A DNA stretch of 51,181 nt from positions 1 through 51,181 of the forward strand of contig CAKTOB010000018.1 of the NCBI GenBank assembly GCA_934589525.1. The letters are read 5' to 3'. Source of the DNA: an uncultured Oscillospiraceae bacterium. GTDB lineage: Bacteria > Bacillota > Clostridia > Oscillospirales > Oscillospiraceae. Under the pieces are notes generated by a model, which was given only the letters and a program-made list of their open reading frames with translations, searched no databases and had not been told where the DNA came from. Positions 49,228-51,181 of this stretch are shown in pieces; position 1 is the first letter of the stretch; every line of letters begins with the position of its first letter. A program made the position numbers and the translations under genes.

Positions 49228-50826
49228 TTATTCAATGTCCAGCTGTGCCGTCACCTGGTAGTAATCGCAGGCGTGGGCGGTGTAGTTCTTGACGTTCTCC
49301 TTGGAGATCATGTTCATTTGCAGGAAGGAGCAGAAGATGTAGGCGTTGTCGTCCAGAATCATCTGCTGGAGCTTTACGGCCATCTCACCCCGCTTGGCGG
49401 TGTCAAATTCCTTGGACAGTTCTTCGATCAGGGCCGTGACCTCCGGGTTGTCATAGGCACCGAAGTTGTAGCTCATGCCGGGAACGCAGGAGGTGGTGAA
49501 GAAATACTGGGGATCGCCGGAGGGGGCAGTCACCAGGGCGGAGGCGTAAATATCCCAGCTCGTCATATCCGCCAGGAACTCCCGGCGGTTGGCGGTGCAG
49601 TTGATGTCCACATCTATGCCGATTTCCTTCAGGGATGCCTGCGCGGATTCGGCAAGCAGGGGCAGCTCCTGGCGGGAAGGATAGGTCAGCCAGCGGACGG
49701 TGAGCTTCACGCCGTCCTTTTCCCGGATGCCGTCGCCGTCGGAATCGACCCAACCGGCTTCTTCCAGAACCGCCTTGGCCCCCTCGGGATCATAGGTTTC
49801 CGTCTTTACATGCTCACCGCCGAAGGTGCTGAAGCCGTCAGGGAAGGCACCGTTGGCAGGCACGCCGTGGCCATCCAAGAGGGTCTTCACAAAGCCCTCC
49901 TTGTTGATACCCATGGCGATGGCCTTGCGGACGGCAGCATCCTGAATAATGGGGCTGGTCATATTCATGGAGCCGAAGAACGCCCTGGAAGTCTGGATGG
50001 CGGAGAACTGATAGCCGCCGTTTTCAAAATTGGGATAAGCCTCGTAGGCCATGCCGTAGGCGGCATCGATGTCCCCGGCCTGGAGGGCGGCGGACAGGGT
50101 ATCGCCGTTAGAAAGGGTGCGGATGGTCAGCTCGTCGATTTTAGGCGTACCGTCCCAGTAATAGGTGTTGGGTACCAGGGAAAGATGGTCGTCCGTTACC
50201 AGCTCTTTGACAGCATAGGGACCGGTACCGGCCACAATACCGGTGTCAAAATCGGAAGCATCCACATCGATGATGCAGCCGTAGGGGTCTCCCAGATAGT
50301 TCATCAGGGCGGGGTTGGGTTCGCTGGTGGTAATGGTCAATACCTGGCCGTCGGCCTGGACATCCACGATTTTGGTGTCGCTGGGGGCCCGGTCGTGGAC
50401 TTCCAGCAGATGCTCCAGACACTGCTTGACGGCGGCCCCGTCCATATCCCGGCCGGAGGAGAACTTTACGCCATCCCGCAGAGTAACGGTCCAGGTGCAG
50501 TTGCCGTCATTGGTCCAGTCTGTTGCCAGCCAAGGCTCCAGCTCCATGGAGTCCGTGTAGTGTACCAGGGTCTCACCTACACCGTAACGGATGCAGGCCC
50601 AGCCGTTGTAGGTCCGGTGGGGGTCCACGGTTTCCTCCCAGTTTTCAGAGTTGAAAGTGGTGTCGCCGATGACCATAGTTTTCTTGGCGGCGGTGGAAGC
50701 GGTGGTCTGTGCCGTGCTGCCGCTCTGGGTGGGCGTTTCCGCCGCGGGCGTGCTGCTGTTGCCGCAGCCAGCCAGCAGAGAAAGTGCCAGGCAGGCAATC
50801 AGCAGAATCGAAATGATTTTTTTCAT
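49228..50826 (-). CDS. ABC transporter solute-binding lipoprotein, family 5 (peptide/nickel type)
   Basis: A 532-residue extracellular lipoprotein. The signal peptide ends in the lipobox LLAGC with Cys21 as the lipidation site, followed by a Ser/Thr/Ala-rich linker (22-48). The rest is a family 5 binding protein (DppA/OppA/NikA fold): WTVTLRDGVKFSSGRDMDGAAVKQCLEHLL, AGTGPYAVKELVTDDHLSLVPNTYYW, VRKAIAMGINKEGFVKTLLDG and YDPEGAKAVLEEAGW. Peptides, nickel chelates or other small ligands are all possible. The start has AAAGGGATATG upstream. It is the last gene after an ATPase gene in the same direction, 64 bases away. The permease genes would lie beyond the window. Confidence 0.92.
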   Translation of the reverse strand: MKKIISILLIACLALSLLAGCGNSSTPAAETPTQSGSTAQTTASTAAKKTMVIGDTTFNSENWEETVDPHRTYNGWACIRYGVGETLVHYTDSMELEPWLATDWTNDGNCTWTVTLRDGVKFSSGRDMDGAAVKQCLEHLLEVHDRAPSDTKIVDVQADGQVLTITTSEPNPALMNYLGDPYGCIIDVDASDFDTGIVAGTGPYAVKELVTDDHLSLVPNTYYWDGTPKIDELTIRTLSNGDTLSAALQAGDIDAAYGMAYEAYPNFENGGYQFSAIQTSRAFFGSMNMTSPIIQDAAVRKAIAMGINKEGFVKTLLDGHGVPANGAFPDGFSTFGGEHVKTETYDPEGAKAVLEEAGWVDSDGDGIREKDGVKLTVRWLTYPSRQELPLLAESAQASLKEIGIDVDINCTANRREFLADMTSWDIYASALVTAPSGDPQYFFTTSCVPGMSYNFGAYDNPEVTALIEELSKEFDTAKRGEMAVKLQQMILDDNAYIFCSFLQMNMISKENVKNYTAHACDYYQVTAQLDIE

Positions 50827-50890
50827 GTTCTTTTCATATCCCTTTCGTTTTCTTTTATGTTTTGCCGGACGTCACGGCTTAACATCGGAT

Positions 50891-51181
50891 TTACAATACG
50901 CTGTCTATGAGGCGCTTTGTATAGTCGTTTTTGGGGTTGCGGATCACTTCATCCGGAGTTCCTGTTTCCACAATATTCCCATGGTACATGACCAGCACCC
51001 GGTCTGCAAATTGCTGCACCAGGGAAATATCGTGGCAGATAAACAGAATGGACAGGCTCTGTCCCTGCTGGGCACGAAGCTCGTTCAGCAGCTCGATGAT
51101 CTCCTTCTGAACAGTCACATCCAGGGCAGAGGTGGCCTCGTCACAGATCAGCAGTTTCGGCTCAATGGCCAAGGCTCTGGC
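50891..51181 (-). CDS. ABC transporter ATP-binding protein, partial (DppD/DppF type)
   Basis: The C-terminal 97 codons of an ATPase whose N terminus lies outside the window. The visible part begins RALAIEPKLLICDEATSALDVTVQKEII, which is the stretch just after the signature motif and includes Walker B (LLICDEATSALD). The H-loop FICHDISLVQQFADRVLVMYHGNIVETGT and the end VIRNPKNDYTKRLIDSVL match oligopeptide/nickel ATPases. It belongs with the solute-binding lipoprotein downstream. The frame continues beyond 51181, so no start codon is assigned. Confidence 0.92.
   Translation of the reverse strand, partial: ARALAIEPKLLICDEATSALDVTVQKEIIELLNELRAQQGQSLSILFICHDISLVQQFADRVLVMYHGNIVETGTPDEVIRNPKNDYTKRLIDSVL

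Overview
The window reads as chromosome from an endospore-lineage, high-GC Firmicute, most likely a gut Oscillospiraceae/Clostridia relative. Reasons: a yabP-yabQ-divIC-yabR type sporulation/division locus, a HrcA/CIRCE-type heat-shock operator, a fused FeoA-FeoB with a short Cys-rich membrane partner, an anaerobic (cobalt-early) cobalamin pathway, AGGAGG-type ribosome binding sites and sigma-A type promoters (TTGACA-17-TATAAT) in front of most transcription units. No tRNA, rRNA, CRISPR array, phage gene or transposase gene was seen. The taxonomic placement is inference from gene content.

Layout. 1-3652: repeats, then the feo ferrous iron operon (minus strand) divergent from rpe. 3735-6731: a GntR-ABC ATPase-ABC permease operon (minus). 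7144-11743: a plus-strand surface/glycan set (GT2-GtrA glycosyltransferase, phosphodiester glycosidase, a large anchored protein of unknown function, PAP2 phosphatase). 11790-14662: patatin-like lipase, TetR and LysR regulators. 14698-18743 (minus): yabP-yabQ-divIC-S1 protein, then an SDR reductase, rpiB and an O-antigen-ligase-like membrane protein. 18878-19893: DUF308-like membrane protein and a short Sfp-type phosphopantetheinyl transferase. 20699-26079: C69 dipeptidase, then an AraC-HD hydrolase-MFS-HAD cluster. 26164-32570: a GLUG-repeat membrane protein translationally coupled to an MMPL/RND exporter, with a divergent TetR.

32620-46577 is a cobalamin biosynthesis region headed by a B12 riboswitch with an intrinsic terminator: cbiA, cbiC, cbiD, cbiF, cbiG, cbiH, a CbiJ-CbiE-CbiT triple fusion, cbiB, a CobD/HisC-like aminotransferase, cbiP and cobO. 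cbiL, a cobaltochelatase and the cobUST genes are not in the window. 46722-49097: CIRCE operator, hsp20, and an anchored leucine-rich-repeat protein. 49228-51181 (minus): a peptide/nickel type ABC solute-binding lipoprotein and a partial ABC ATPase cut by the window end.

The least ordinary part is non-coding. At least seven intergenic islands (about 0.3-0.8 kb) are built from the same small set of parts: tandem TTGACAA heptamers, three interchangeable short hairpins, a shared linker around CCTGTGTGGTTGAATGGTACC, and a ~125-bp inverted-repeat element beginning ATGTCATTCC. A separate inverted-repeat family (GGGAARCTCTGAWTAAATCG ends) occurs at 6853-6930 and 42797-42957. Several islands sit directly on the stop codon of the preceding gene, and they split the cobalamin cluster into separate blocks.
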